A stretch of DNA of 64,000 nucleotides from an uncultured Ruminococcus sp. (GTDB lineage Bacteria > Bacillota > Clostridia > Oscillospirales > Ruminococcaceae), in the NCBI GenBank assembly GCA_910579955.1, contig CAJTWE010000012.1, forward strand, positions 6,300-70,299, written 5' to 3'. The position numbers and the translations under genes were made by a program. The notes under the pieces are model-generated. The model searched no databases. It saw only the letters and a list, made by a program, of their open reading frames with translations, and had not been told where the DNA came from. Shown here one piece after another: positions 6,940 to 16,270 of this stretch (position 1 is the stretch's first letter; each line of letters starts with the position of its first letter).

Positions 6940-9555
6940 ATGATGATCGACAAGGAAAAACTGTCGCCTATGATGCGGCAGTATATTTCTGTAAAAGAAG
7001 CCAATCCAGATTGTGTGCTTTTTTACCGTTTGGGTGACTTTTATGAAATGTTTTTTGATGATGCAATTGAAATTTCAAGAGCTTTAGAACTTACTCTCAC
7101 AGGAAGAGACTGCGGTCTTCCGGAACGTGCTCCAATGTGCGGAGTTCCATTTCACAGCGTAGATGTCTATCTTAAAAAACTTGTAGAAATGGGATACAAG
7201 GTTGCAATATGCGAACAGCTTACCGACCCCTCAGCAGCAAAGGGTTTGGTAGAACGTGGAATAGTACGAATTGTTACGCCGGGTACACTTATTGAAAGCA
7301 GTATGCTTGAGGACGGTTCAAATAACTACATCGGCTGTATTTACGCCGATGAAAACGACTCTGTCGGAATGTGTTTTGCTGATTTATCAACAGGTGAACT
7401 AAAGGCAATGCAGCCGATAACCTCTATGCAGGAAGAAAAGATAATAGACGCACTGTCGAGATTTTCTCCGGCTGAAATTTTGCTTTCAGAAAATGCCGCA
7501 CGCTTTGATTCTGTTATGAATTTTATAAAAGTAAGACTTGGCTGCGTAGTAACTATGCGTAATACTTCATGCTTTGCGCCTTTGGAAAACGCTGAATATG
7601 TTTGCTCGCAGCTTGGAGTTTCATCTCCTGAAATGCTTGGACTTACTGCCAATGGATCAGATCTATGCGCTGTATGCGGAGTATTTGATTATATTCGTGA
7701 AACTCAGAAAAATACTATCGGAAGATTTGTATCAATAGAAATATGTGATTCCGAATCCGCTCTTGGACTTGATCTTAATGCAAGACGTAACCTTGAACTT
7801 ACGGAAACTATCAGAAACAAGGAAAAGAAAGGTTCACTGTTTTGGCTTGTTGATTCTACGAAAACATCTATGGGCAGGCGTATGCTTAAAAACTGGATAG
7901 AGCAGCCGCTTATTCAGCCGGTAAAAATCATAGCACGTCATGACGCTGTTAACGCTCTTATGAAGAAAAGAGTATCTCTTATGGAACTTAGAGATATGCT
8001 TGATAGTGTATATGATCTTGAAAGACTTATGACACGTGTAATTTATAAGACAGCAACGCCAAGAGATTTGAAGTCACTGAGTTCTACCGCAAGACAGCTT
8101 CCAACTATAAAAGCAGAACTTAAAAAGTTTGAGGATATAAGGCTTATTTCAGCTCTTGACAGACAAATTTCGCCGCTGGAAAATGTAGCAGAACTTGTAG
8201 ATCGTGCTATTGTTGAAAATCCACCTATTACAGTAAAAGACGGCGGTGTTATAGCTGAGGGGTATAACCACGAGCTCGACAATTTACGTATTATGATGGA
8301 TGGCGGCAATGAAATGCTTGATAAAATACTTGAAAAAGAGAAAAATATTACAGGCATTAAAAATTTAAAACTTGGTTTCAATCGTGTATTCGGCTATTAT
8401 TTAGAAGTTACACGATCTTATTACGATTTGATACCGCCTAATTATATACGTAAGCAAACTCTTGCAAACTGTGAGCGCTTCATTACAGATGAGCTTAAAA
8501 AAATGGAAAATGATATTCTAAGTGCTAAGGATAAAGCACTGCGTCTTGAAGATGCTTTGTATTCTGAGGTAAGAGACACTCTTGCGGATGAACTTAAAAG
8601 CGTTCAAGAAACTGCAAATGCTGTTGCACAGCTTGATGTATTGTGTTCATTTGCAAATGTTTCTATAGAAAACAGATTTACAAGACCGGAGATCGCTATA
8701 GATGGCGTTATCCAGATCAAGAATGGCCGTCATCCTGTAGTTGAACGTATGCTTGATGATGAAATGTTCGTTCCAAATGATACATATCTTGATTTGAAAG
8801 ATAATCGAATGATGCTTATTACAGGTCCTAATATGTCAGGTAAATCAACATACATGCGTCAGGTAGCACTTATTACACTCATGGCACAGATCGGCTGTTT
8901 CGTTCCTGCTGAATACGCTAAAATATCTGTTGTAGATAAGATATTCACAAGAGTTGGTGCATCTGATGATCTGACATCGGGTCAAAGTACATTCATGGTG
9001 GAAATGAGCGAAGTTTCAGACATTTTGAAATACGCTACTAAAAACAGTCTCGTTATTCTTGATGAAGTGGGAAGGGGCACGTCAACATTTGACGGAATAA
9101 GCATTGCAAAAGCAGTTGCAGAATATATAAGCAGCAAAAAAATCGGATGTAAGACAATGTTTGCAACACATTACCATGAGCTTATAGACCTTGAAAAATC
9201 TCAGGAAGGCGTTAAAAATTACAGTATCGCTGTAAAAAAGCATGGAGACTCAATACGATTCCTAAGAAAAATCGTTTCCGGAGGAACAGATGATAGCTTC
9301 GGAATAGAGGTAGCAAAACTGGCAGGACTTCCTGAGCAGGTAGTAAAACGTGCAAGAAAATTGCTTACTGAAATGGAACTTAACGCTGCAAAAGAAAAAA
9401 ATATTGTAAATAATGATACCGGACAAATAAGCTTTTCTGATTTAAAGCGTGAGCAGGCTATAGATATGCTTAGAAGAACAAATCCTGATGAGCTTTCAGA
9501 TAATGAATGCAGAGAGCTTCTCAGTGACGTTTTACGGCTTCTTCGTGAAACGTGA
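6940..9555 (+). CDS. mutS: DNA mismatch repair protein MutS
   Basis: MutS recognises mismatches and recruits MutL. The N-terminal mismatch-contact motif F-x-E lies in GDFYEMFFDDA. The Walker A sequence GPNMSGKST starts at about residue 629, Walker B is LVILDEVGRGTSTFDG, and the HYHEL segment follows. A C-terminal helix-turn-helix dimerisation end is present. Length 871 residues is full size. I start at ATG 6940 because GTGAGGAG is 7 bases upstream; an in-frame GTG at 6925 is part of that site. mutL is two genes downstream. Confidence 0.97.
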   Translation: MMIDKEKLSPMMRQYISVKEANPDCVLFYRLGDFYEMFFDDAIEISRALELTLTGRDCGLPERAPMCGVPFHSVDVYLKKLVEMGYKVAICEQLTDPSAAKGLVERGIVRIVTPGTLIESSMLEDGSNNYIGCIYADENDSVGMCFADLSTGELKAMQPITSMQEEKIIDALSRFSPAEILLSENAARFDSVMNFIKVRLGCVVTMRNTSCFAPLENAEYVCSQLGVSSPEMLGLTANGSDLCAVCGVFDYIRETQKNTIGRFVSIEICDSESALGLDLNARRNLELTETIRNKEKKGSLFWLVDSTKTSMGRRMLKNWIEQPLIQPVKIIARHDAVNALMKKRVSLMELRDMLDSVYDLERLMTRVIYKTATPRDLKSLSSTARQLPTIKAELKKFEDIRLISALDRQISPLENVAELVDRAIVENPPITVKDGGVIAEGYNHELDNLRIMMDGGNEMLDKILEKEKNITGIKNLKLGFNRVFGYYLEVTRSYYDLIPPNYIRKQTLANCERFITDELKKMENDILSAKDKALRLEDALYSEVRDTLADELKSVQETANAVAQLDVLCSFANVSIENRFTRPEIAIDGVIQIKNGRHPVVERMLDDEMFVPNDTYLDLKDNRMMLITGPNMSGKSTYMRQVALITLMAQIGCFVPAEYAKISVVDKIFTRVGASDDLTSGQSTFMVEMSEVSDILKYATKNSLVILDEVGRGTSTFDGISIAKAVAEYISSKKIGCKTMFATHYHELIDLEKSQEGVKNYSIAVKKHGDSIRFLRKIVSGGTDDSFGIEVAKLAGLPEQVVKRARKLLTEMELNAAKEKNIVNNDTGQISFSDLKREQAIDMLRRTNPDELSDNECRELLSDVLRLLRET

Positions 9556-9608
9556 TTTAAAACACAATGCGTGAGCAGATAAATCAGAGCTGAAAGGGAA
9601 ACAACAAA

Positions 9609-10301
9609 ATGAAAATAACAATAATACACGGCCAAAGTCATCAAGGTTCTACCTGTAATATTGCAAGATTACTTGCAAAAAAATTAAGCGGTGAAGTAAA
9701 AGAATTTTTCTTGCCAAAAGACTTCGGAGAGTTTTGTATTGGTTGTACTGCTTGCTTTAGTGTATCTGAAACAAAATGTCCGCATTTTGAAAAAATATCT
9801 CCAATTACACAAGCAATTGATAATGCAGATGTAATTATACTTGCAAGTCCTGTATATGTATATCATGCAACAGGCGCTATGAAAGCGTTTCTCGATCATT
9901 ATGGTTGGCGCTGGATGGTACATCGTACTGAAGAAAAGATGTTTTCCAAACAAGCTGTTTGCATTTCAACAGCTGCCGGCGCAGGAATGAAAAGCACCAA
10001 TAAAGACATGGCTCACAGCACATTTTTTTGGGGAGTTGCCAAAACCTATAAATATGGCGTTGCTGTTATGGAAACTTCATGGGATAGAGTTAACCCCAAA
10101 AAGAAACAAAAAATAGAAAAGAAACTCGATTCATTAGCAAATAAAATAAAAGCAGCGCAAGGACATATCAAGCCATCTATTAAAACAAAAATGTTTTTTT
10201 CTGTCATTCGTCAAATGCAGAAAAACGGCTTTAATGAAGCGGACGCAAGCTATTGGAAAAGAAAAGGTTGGACAGAGAAAAAGCGCCCATGGAAAGCATA
10301 A
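9609..10301 (+). CDS. NADPH-dependent FMN reductase/flavodoxin-like protein
   Basis: A 230-residue flavodoxin-fold protein. The N-terminal phosphate-binding loop is HGQSHQGSTCNIA (residues 7-19), followed by CIGCTACF with Cys43, Cys46 and Cys49, typical of iron-sulfur-flavoprotein-like NAD(P)H oxidoreductases. SPVYVYHATGAMKAFLDH is the second flavin-binding region. The basic C-terminal 60 residues are less conserved. Substrate is unknown. It lies between mutS and mutL, in the same direction, with its own GAAAGGG ribosome site. This is not the usual mutS-mutL neighbour, so it is probably an insertion that shares the transcript. Confidence 0.82.
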   Translation: MKITIIHGQSHQGSTCNIARLLAKKLSGEVKEFFLPKDFGEFCIGCTACFSVSETKCPHFEKISPITQAIDNADVIILASPVYVYHATGAMKAFLDHYGWRWMVHRTEEKMFSKQAVCISTAAGAGMKSTNKDMAHSTFFWGVAKTYKYGVAVMETSWDRVNPKKKQKIEKKLDSLANKIKAAQGHIKPSIKTKMFFSVIRQMQKNGFNEADASYWKRKGWTEKKRPWKA

Positions 10302-10347
10302 AGCATAACATAAATACGTCGATAAACTATAAAGGAGGTGCGCCGTA

Positions 10348-12348
10348 ATGCCGCATATATCTGTACTTAGTAAGGAAATATCTGAACTGATAGCAGCAGG
10401 TGAGGTCATAGAACGGCCTGCCTCTGTTATCAAAGAGGTTGTTGAAAATGCCGTTGATGCAGGAGCAAAACATATCACAGTAGAAATAAAACATGGCGGT
10501 ACTACTTATATGCGTATTACAGATGACGGCTGCGGTATGCAGGCTGCCGATGTTCCTACAGCATTTCTTCGCCATGCAACAAGCAAAATAAGTGCAAAAG
10601 ACGATTTGGAAAAAATATATACTCTTGGATTTCGTGGTGAGGCTCTTGCATCTATCTCCGCCGTTGCAAAGGTCAGCTTACTTACAAAACGTAGAGAAGA
10701 CAGCTTAGGAACACGTTACGATATAAACGGAAGCATACCGGATGGTGACCCCGAAGCTACAGGCTGTCCAGATGGTACTACTATTATTATACGAGACTTA
10801 TTTTATAATGTTCCTGTACGTCAGCGTTTTATGAAAAAAGACGTATCAGAAGCGAATGCTGTAAGTCAAATAGTTCAAAAAATAGCTTTATCACACCCAG
10901 ACATTGCATTTCAGATGATACGTGATAATAGGCTGGAATTCTGCACAGATGGAAGCGGAGATCTATATGCTACTATATATGCAATATACGGTAAGGAATT
11001 TGCACATGATATGATCCCTGTAGAATTTGATGATGGCTATTTAAACGTTACCGGCTATACATGTAAACCACTCTATGCTAAGTCGAGCCGTTCTTTTCAG
11101 TTTTTTTTCATAAATGGAAGATATGTTCGATCAAGAGTTTGCAGTGTTGCTGTAGAAGGTGCATATGAAAATCTTATTATGACCGGAAAATTTCCGTCAT
11201 GTGTGCTTATGATTTCTGTAAATGCTTCTGATATTGACGTAAACGTTCACCCAACAAAAGCAGAGGTTCGATTTACAAATGAAAAAAATGTAGCTGATGG
11301 ACTGTATTTCGGCATAAAAAATGCACTTATTCAAAGTGGACTCATATACGAATTTAGAATACAGCCGCAAAAACCAGTTACAGATTGGACAGCACCTGTT
11401 CCGGAAACGCTTGTATTTAGTCAGCCGCCTCTTCCTGAGGTGCCTATTCCTGTAAGTTCTCCTGTAGAGGAATATGTATCATTTGAAGCAATAATGTCTG
11501 ATAACAATATTAATGATAAAAACAAAATTTCAATTACAAGCCCAGTAGAAAAATTAGAACCCATTAAAACTACAGCGCCTAATGATCATAAAGAAGTTTT
11601 TGTAGACGTATCTGACATTGAAATTGAAGAGATGGAAAATGAAATCATAAATACTTCTTATGATGAAATATCTATTGAAGAGTATCAAGAATCAGTGCAT
11701 AATGAAAATGCAAATAAAAATACATCTGAAATTACTGACAATATTTCAGCTTCGTCTGAGATCAAAGAAGAACATCATGATACCAGCATAAGAGTAATAG
11801 GTGAGGTATTTAAAAATTATATAATTGCTGAAGCTGAAAATAACATTGTTATATTCGACAAACATGCTGCTCACGAAAGAGTGATATTTGAAAAGCTCAG
11901 AGCAGGTACAGCAGGACATTCAAGGCAAATGCTTATGACTCCAGTAAAGCTGCTTCTTTCAACAGATGAAACAGACGCTCTTCAAAATAATGGTAAACTT
12001 TTATCAGGAATGGGATTTTCATTTGATTTTGAAAATTCTCCAAATATATTAGTTACAGGTGTGCCGGTCTTTGCACAGGATTTGAACATAGATGAAATCG
12101 TAACAGAAATAGCACGTAATATTGTAATCGGCAAGACCAATCCACAACCATCATACCTTGATGATACTTTTCACAGTATAGCCTGCAAGGCTGCTATAAA
12201 GGCAAATGATAAAAACGACCTTATTGAACTTCAAAAGCTTGCAAATGAAGTATACAATAATGAAAACATTCGGCATTGCCCTCATGGCAGACCTGTAATG
12301 TTCGTGATTACTAAACATGAACTTGAAAAGCAGTTTAGGAGAATTTAA
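10348..12348 (+). CDS. mutL: DNA mismatch repair protein MutL
   Basis: MutL couples MutS to strand removal. The GHKL ATPase is at the N-terminus, with IAAGEVIERPASVIKEVVENAVDAGA, then ITDDGCGM and GFRGEALASI. After an acidic, low-conservation linker (about residues 340-480) the C-terminal endonuclease/dimerisation domain contains DKHAAHERVIFE, matching the metal-binding D-x-H-A-x2-E-x4-E motif, plus CKAAIKAND and CPHGRPV. This is therefore the nicking type of MutL found in bacteria without MutH. Length is 666 residues; AAAGGAGG precedes the ATG. Confidence 0.97.
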   Translation: MPHISVLSKEISELIAAGEVIERPASVIKEVVENAVDAGAKHITVEIKHGGTTYMRITDDGCGMQAADVPTAFLRHATSKISAKDDLEKIYTLGFRGEALASISAVAKVSLLTKRREDSLGTRYDINGSIPDGDPEATGCPDGTTIIIRDLFYNVPVRQRFMKKDVSEANAVSQIVQKIALSHPDIAFQMIRDNRLEFCTDGSGDLYATIYAIYGKEFAHDMIPVEFDDGYLNVTGYTCKPLYAKSSRSFQFFFINGRYVRSRVCSVAVEGAYENLIMTGKFPSCVLMISVNASDIDVNVHPTKAEVRFTNEKNVADGLYFGIKNALIQSGLIYEFRIQPQKPVTDWTAPVPETLVFSQPPLPEVPIPVSSPVEEYVSFEAIMSDNNINDKNKISITSPVEKLEPIKTTAPNDHKEVFVDVSDIEIEEMENEIINTSYDEISIEEYQESVHNENANKNTSEITDNISASSEIKEEHHDTSIRVIGEVFKNYIIAEAENNIVIFDKHAAHERVIFEKLRAGTAGHSRQMLMTPVKLLLSTDETDALQNNGKLLSGMGFSFDFENSPNILVTGVPVFAQDLNIDEIVTEIARNIVIGKTNPQPSYLDDTFHSIACKAAIKANDKNDLIELQKLANEVYNNENIRHCPHGRPVMFVITKHELEKQFRRI

Positions 12349-12350
12349 TA

Positions 12351-13301
12351 ATGACAGTTAAAGAAAAAATTCCTGTAATTGCAGTAGTTGGCCCTACTGC
12401 ATCGGGCAAGACGGCACTTGGTGTTTCACTGGCCGAATATTTTAATGGTGAGGTAATCTCAGCCGATTCAATGCAGATATATAAGGGAATGTCAATTGCA
12501 ACAGCAAAACCTACATTAGAAGAAATGAAAGGAATACCGCACCATCTGATAGGCTTTCTTGATCTGGACCAGTATTTCAGTGTTGCCGATTATGTAAAGA
12601 TGGCAGGTGATTCTATTGCTGATATTTATAAAAGAGGGAAGCAGCCCATTATTGTTGGAGGTACTGGACTTTATGTATCTTCACTACTTGAAAATATTCA
12701 GTTTGCAGAAACAAAATCAAATCCTCTACTCAGAGAAAAGCTTACAGCTTTTGCTAAGGAGAATGGTGCTGAAATGCTGCACAACAAATTAAAAGAACTT
12801 GATCCGGAAGCTGCTGAAAATATTCATCCCAATAATATTGTTAGAGTTGTGCGTGCTATTGAAGTGTGTATAGAAACAGGAGAAAAATTCAGTACTCATA
12901 AAGCACATAGCAGACTTTCTCAAACCCCATATAATTATTGTATTATTGGTCTTGACTACAAAAATCGTGACGATTTATATGAACGTATAAACACACGTGT
13001 AGATAGAATGATAGAGTGTGGACTTATAGATGAAGCATACGCAGTATGGTCTAATGGCGGCATAAAAACAGCTTCAAATGCAATAGGTTACAAAGAACTT
13101 GTACCGTATTTTGAAAAAGTAAAAGATTTGGATGCTTGTATTGATGAAATAAAGCTTCAAACACGTCATTATGCTAAACGTCAGCTTACATGGTTTAGGA
13201 AAAATAAACAGATACAATGGTTGATTTTGGATAAAAGTGACAACTTGAAAAAAATTCAAGAAAAATGTATTAAAGTTATAGCCAAAAGCAAAGTTTTGTG
13301 A
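12351..13301 (+). CDS. miaA: tRNA dimethylallyltransferase MiaA
   Basis: Transfers the dimethylallyl group to N6 of A37 in tRNAs reading UNN codons, producing the substrate of MiaB. P-loop GPTASGKTAL near residues 14-23, then ISADSMQIYKGM and VGGTGLYV are family signatures, and GYKEL and TRHYAKRQLTWFRK are in the C-terminal half. 316 residues is normal. It starts two bases after the mutL stop with AGGAG inside the mutL end, so translation is probably coupled. Confidence 0.96.
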   Translation: MTVKEKIPVIAVVGPTASGKTALGVSLAEYFNGEVISADSMQIYKGMSIATAKPTLEEMKGIPHHLIGFLDLDQYFSVADYVKMAGDSIADIYKRGKQPIIVGGTGLYVSSLLENIQFAETKSNPLLREKLTAFAKENGAEMLHNKLKELDPEAAENIHPNNIVRVVRAIEVCIETGEKFSTHKAHSRLSQTPYNYCIIGLDYKNRDDLYERINTRVDRMIECGLIDEAYAVWSNGGIKTASNAIGYKELVPYFEKVKDLDACIDEIKLQTRHYAKRQLTWFRKNKQIQWLILDKSDNLKKIQEKCIKVIAKSKVL

Positions 13302-13307
13302 TATAAT
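13299..13307 (+). promoter_or_regulatory. hfq promoter, extended -10
   Basis: TGA-TATAAT overlaps the miaA stop codon region. No good -35 hexamer is seen. It would give hfq its own transcript with a leader of about 90 bases. Confidence 0.45.
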
Positions 13308-13329
13308 ATAAAATAGGTCTTTTTGTAGG

Positions 13330-13371
13330 AAGAAATATAATGCTGCATGGGAAAATATTTCTTAGTGCAGC
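13330..13371 (+). promoter_or_regulatory. Interleaved hairpins in the hfq leader
   Basis: AAGAAATAT/ATATTTCTT (13330-13338 and 13355-13363) and GCTGCA/TGCAGC (13342-13347 and 13366-13371) interleave, so they are either alternatives or a pseudoknot. They lie between the putative hfq promoter and its ribosome site. Confidence 0.3.
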
Positions 13372-13404
13372 TCCGAATTGACCGAAAGGAAAGGAGCAAT
13401 ATAA

Positions 13405-13635
13405 ATGAACAAAATGATGAATTTACAGGATGTTTTCCTAAACCAAGCCCGTAAGGAAAGAATTATGGTAACCATAATTCTAACAAACGGTTTTCAATTC
13501 AAAGGGATCGTCCGTGGATTTGACAGCTATGTAATCATACTTGATTGCGAGGGGACACAAAATCTTGTGTATAAACACGCAATCTCAACATTGAAGCCAA
13601 TGCGACCTATCGCAATACTGGATTCAAACGAATAA
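13405..13635 (+). CDS. hfq: RNA-binding protein Hfq
   Basis: Sm-like hexameric RNA chaperone. The 76-residue protein has the Sm1 region (IILTNGFQFKGIVRGFDSY) and the Sm2 motif YKHAIST near residue 58, with no long C-terminal tail, as in Gram-positive Hfq. AAAGGAG is upstream of the ATG. Placement directly behind miaA is the common bacterial order. Confidence 0.96.
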   Translation: MNKMMNLQDVFLNQARKERIMVTIILTNGFQFKGIVRGFDSYVIILDCEGTQNLVYKHAISTLKPMRPIAILDSNE

Positions 13636-13644
13636 AATAAAAAT

Positions 13645-14904
13645 ATGAAAAACACATTAACGAATATTCTGCTTGTCTTATTATCACTGTCGGTACTTGC
13701 AATGATAGGTACGATCTTTTACCACTTTCTTGATACTGATTATCAGACGGAATCAGCAATGCCTACTTCATCTGAACTATCGGTAACATTTCAGGGTGTA
13801 TATGTTCGTGATGAGTCAGTTCTCTCTTACGATGGAAATGGCTGCGTAAGCTACAACATACCAGACGGCGGTAAAGTTAGCAGAAATGGTGCTGTTGCAA
13901 ATATTTACAGCAATAATGCAGCAATAAAAGAAAATCAGAAGATAGAGACTCTTGAAAAGGAACTGGAGGTTCTGAAAAGAATTTCTAATCCTGGAGTTTT
14001 ACAGATGGCTCAGCCAGCTTCTCTTGCTAATCAAATTTCTCAGTATTATAATCAAATAGCATATTATAGAGACCTCGGAAAACTTGACAGCATGAAGCAG
14101 GCAGAAGACGATTTCCGTACAACCCTTGGTTCTTATCAAATAGTAATAAATCAGGGAACTACAAATTACTCCGAGCAAATTTCTATGCTGGAAGAGCAAA
14201 TAGCAAATTTGAAGCTTCAGCAGCAAGCACCTATTGATACTGTAGTATCTGAGAATGCAGCATATTTTGTAAGCTATGCGGACGGATACGAGGATAAACT
14301 GTCAATTGAAAATATAAGCTCCATAACCCGTCAGGATATTGAAGCAGTATCAAATGATGACAGTTTGAAAAGCAGTACAATAATCGGCAAAACAATTGCA
14401 AGCTACGGTTGGTATATGCTTGGAATAATTGACAATACTGAAATTAACTTCCAAGTCAATGATCGTGTAAAGATATGCCTTTCAAGTTCATCGGCAAGTA
14501 CGCAAGCTACCGTAACTGAACTTCGTCCAAGCGATATCGACAACAAAACGATAATCGTACTATACAGCGAGAATATGCAATCTGATTTTGTACAACACAG
14601 AACAGAGCGTGTTCGTGTTGTAAAAGATGAATGCGATGGTATCAAAGTGCCGAGAAGCGCTATAAGATTTAAGGATATTGAAGAAAGTACAACAAATGTC
14701 CTTACAGGCGAGGTTACGACCACTATGGTTAATTATCGAGGCGTTTATATTTTAGACGGCGAAGAGGTAGCATTCCGCAAACTTGATGTTATCTATGAAG
14801 GCGATAATTATGTTCTTTCTTCCATAAACAAGGAAAAAGATTACTTACAGCTTTATGATTCCATTATAGTAGAAGGAATTGATGCAAGCGGAGGTACTGA
14901 TTGA
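13645..14904 (+). CDS. HlyD-like membrane-anchored protein
   Basis: This 419-residue protein has one N-terminal membrane segment (about residues 7-29), a lipoyl/barrel-sandwich-like first half (GVYVRDESVLSYDGNGCVSYNIPDGGKVSRNG), two stretches of predicted coiled coil (about 95-125 and 165-195), and a second beta-rich part, as in HlyD-family periplasmic adaptors. No partner transporter is near. It lies between hfq and the division cluster, so a role at the cell envelope during division is possible but unproven. There is no recognisable Shine-Dalgarno site before the ATG, which starts 9 bases after the hfq stop; coupling to hfq translation is a possibility. Confidence 0.7.
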   Translation: MKNTLTNILLVLLSLSVLAMIGTIFYHFLDTDYQTESAMPTSSELSVTFQGVYVRDESVLSYDGNGCVSYNIPDGGKVSRNGAVANIYSNNAAIKENQKIETLEKELEVLKRISNPGVLQMAQPASLANQISQYYNQIAYYRDLGKLDSMKQAEDDFRTTLGSYQIVINQGTTNYSEQISMLEEQIANLKLQQQAPIDTVVSENAAYFVSYADGYEDKLSIENISSITRQDIEAVSNDDSLKSSTIIGKTIASYGWYMLGIIDNTEINFQVNDRVKICLSSSSASTQATVTELRPSDIDNKTIIVLYSENMQSDFVQHRTERVRVVKDECDGIKVPRSAIRFKDIEESTTNVLTGEVTTTMVNYRGVYILDGEEVAFRKLDVIYEGDNYVLSSINKEKDYLQLYDSIIVEGIDASGGTD

Positions 14905-14905
14905 T

Positions 14906-15601
14906 ATGAAAACAGATTTTGAATATATTACGGAAAACTATAACCGTATCTGTTATGAGATCGAAGAAGCTAAGGTCAAGTATCGCAATAAAGAAGATAC
15001 GATCGAACTAATGGCGGTAACAAAAACTGTTCCGCCGGAAGCTGTTAATCATGCAATAGCTTTAGGTGCAAATCTCCTTGGAGAAAATCGTGTACAGGAA
15101 TATGAATCGAAAAAAGATTTCTATAATCCTACAGCAAGGGTTCACTTTATTGGGCATCTGCAAACAAACAAGGTTAAATACATCATTGATGATATGGAGC
15201 TTATACAGTCAGTAGACAGCCTAAGACTTGCTGCTGAGATCGACCGGCAGGCAAAGAGAGTGTCAAAAATACAGGACGTGCTTGTTGAAGTCAATATAGG
15301 TGATGAGGCTTCAAAAAGCGGTGTATCTCCGGATGAACTGGAAAATCTTCTGATGGAGATGGCTGTTATGGGGAATATTCGTGTAAAAGGTCTTATGACA
15401 ATACCGCCTCCTCAAAGCAGTGAAAAATTTCTTTACAAAATGCAGGAAATATATCTTGACATTTCATCCAAAAACATGGATAATATAAATATGGATATTT
15501 TGTCTATGGGAATGTCAGGAGATTTCGCCAAAGCAATACAGTATGGCTCAAATCTTGTACGTATAGGAACTGCACTTTTTGGTGCAAGAAATTATGTATA
15601 A
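14906..15601 (+). CDS. yggS: YggS-family PLP homeostasis protein
   Basis: PLP-binding, non-enzymatic fold-III barrel protein of the YggS/YlmE/PROSC family that affects vitamin B6 and amino-acid balance. The PLP lysine lies in ELMAVTKTVPPEAV, and GENRVQE, HFIGHLQTNK, GLMTIPP and SMGMSGDFAKAI are family motifs. Start at 14906 is set by CGGAGG about 9 bases upstream; the frame extends 9 codons further into hlyD. 231 residues. As in Bacillus (ylmE-sepF-ylmG-ylmH-divIVA), it heads the division cluster. Confidence 0.94.
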   Translation: MKTDFEYITENYNRICYEIEEAKVKYRNKEDTIELMAVTKTVPPEAVNHAIALGANLLGENRVQEYESKKDFYNPTARVHFIGHLQTNKVKYIIDDMELIQSVDSLRLAAEIDRQAKRVSKIQDVLVEVNIGDEASKSGVSPDELENLLMEMAVMGNIRVKGLMTIPPPQSSEKFLYKMQEIYLDISSKNMDNINMDILSMGMSGDFAKAIQYGSNLVRIGTALFGARNYV

Positions 15602-15641
15602 AATAAAGGGTGACCTTTTAAATCCGGCTGTCCGGTTGGCT

Positions 15642-15685
15642 TGATATAGTCCGCACTGCTATATCAGCTAAATATATAAGTGCGG
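15642..15685 (+). promoter_or_regulatory. Two mutually exclusive hairpins in the sepF leader
   Basis: TGATATAG/CTATATCA (15642-15649 and 15659-15666) has CCGCACT in its loop. That same CCGCACT (15651-15657) can instead pair with AGTGCGG (15679-15685), which touches the GGAG upstream of the sepF start. Only one can form at a time, as in an attenuator or translational switch. Confidence 0.4.
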
Positions 15686-15701
15686 AGAATGGAGTAGTAT
15701 A

Positions 15702-16268
15702 ATGAGTATTTTAAATAATTTGAAAGATTTTTTTATTCCGACAGAAGTAGAGGAAGACAGCGAGACAAGCTTTAACAATAATACACAGACGGAAACAGAA
15801 AAGAGCGAATCTACTTCCTCTTCGTCATCCTACAACAGTACAGCAAACACAACACGCAGCAGCTACACACCACAGCATGAGCAGCATTCAAGCAGTGGTT
15901 ATTATTCCAATACATCCAAATCATCGACAACTTCATCATCTTCACGTCCAAGCTTTTCCTCATCTCCTACTTTGCAGGTTATTCTGGTAAAGCCGACTGA
16001 ATACACTGACGCAAAGAAAATTGCTGATCATTTGATGAACGGAAGAACTGTAGTTCTGGTTCTCGAAGAAGCATCTGAGCCGACAAGAAGAAGAATCATA
16101 GATTTCCTTATCGGTGTTGCATATGCAATGAACGGCAACCTTAAGCCTATTGCAAACCAGACATACATTGTAACTCCTCACGATGTTGGACTGGTTGATC
16201 AGCTGGTAAGCGAGCTTGGCAAATCTTATAATACAGGCGATGAAGCTGCATCAAATATCATCGGCTGA
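15702..16268 (+). CDS. sepF: Cell division protein SepF
   Basis: SepF binds membrane through its N-terminal helix and polymerises to tether FtsZ. Residues 1-13 (MSILNNLKDFFIP) are the amphipathic membrane anchor, residues about 20-85 are a Ser/Thr-rich disordered linker that is longer than usual, and from about 87 comes the SepF domain (LQVILVKPTEYTDAKKIADHL ... VVLVLEE). 188 residues in all. GGAG is upstream of the ATG, overlapped by possible leader structure. Confidence 0.93.
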   Translation: MSILNNLKDFFIPTEVEEDSETSFNNNTQTETEKSESTSSSSSYNSTANTTRSSYTPQHEQHSSSGYYSNTSKSSTTSSSSRPSFSSSPTLQVILVKPTEYTDAKKIADHLMNGRTVVLVLEEASEPTRRRIIDFLIGVAYAMNGNLKPIANQTYIVTPHDVGLVDQLVSELGKSYNTGDEAASNIIG

Positions 16269-16270
16269 TT

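Noticed and set aside
13645..14904. HlyD-like protein as part of a toxin or drug exporter
   Set aside because: No ABC or MFS partner is nearby, and the setting is cell division; only the general family is supported.
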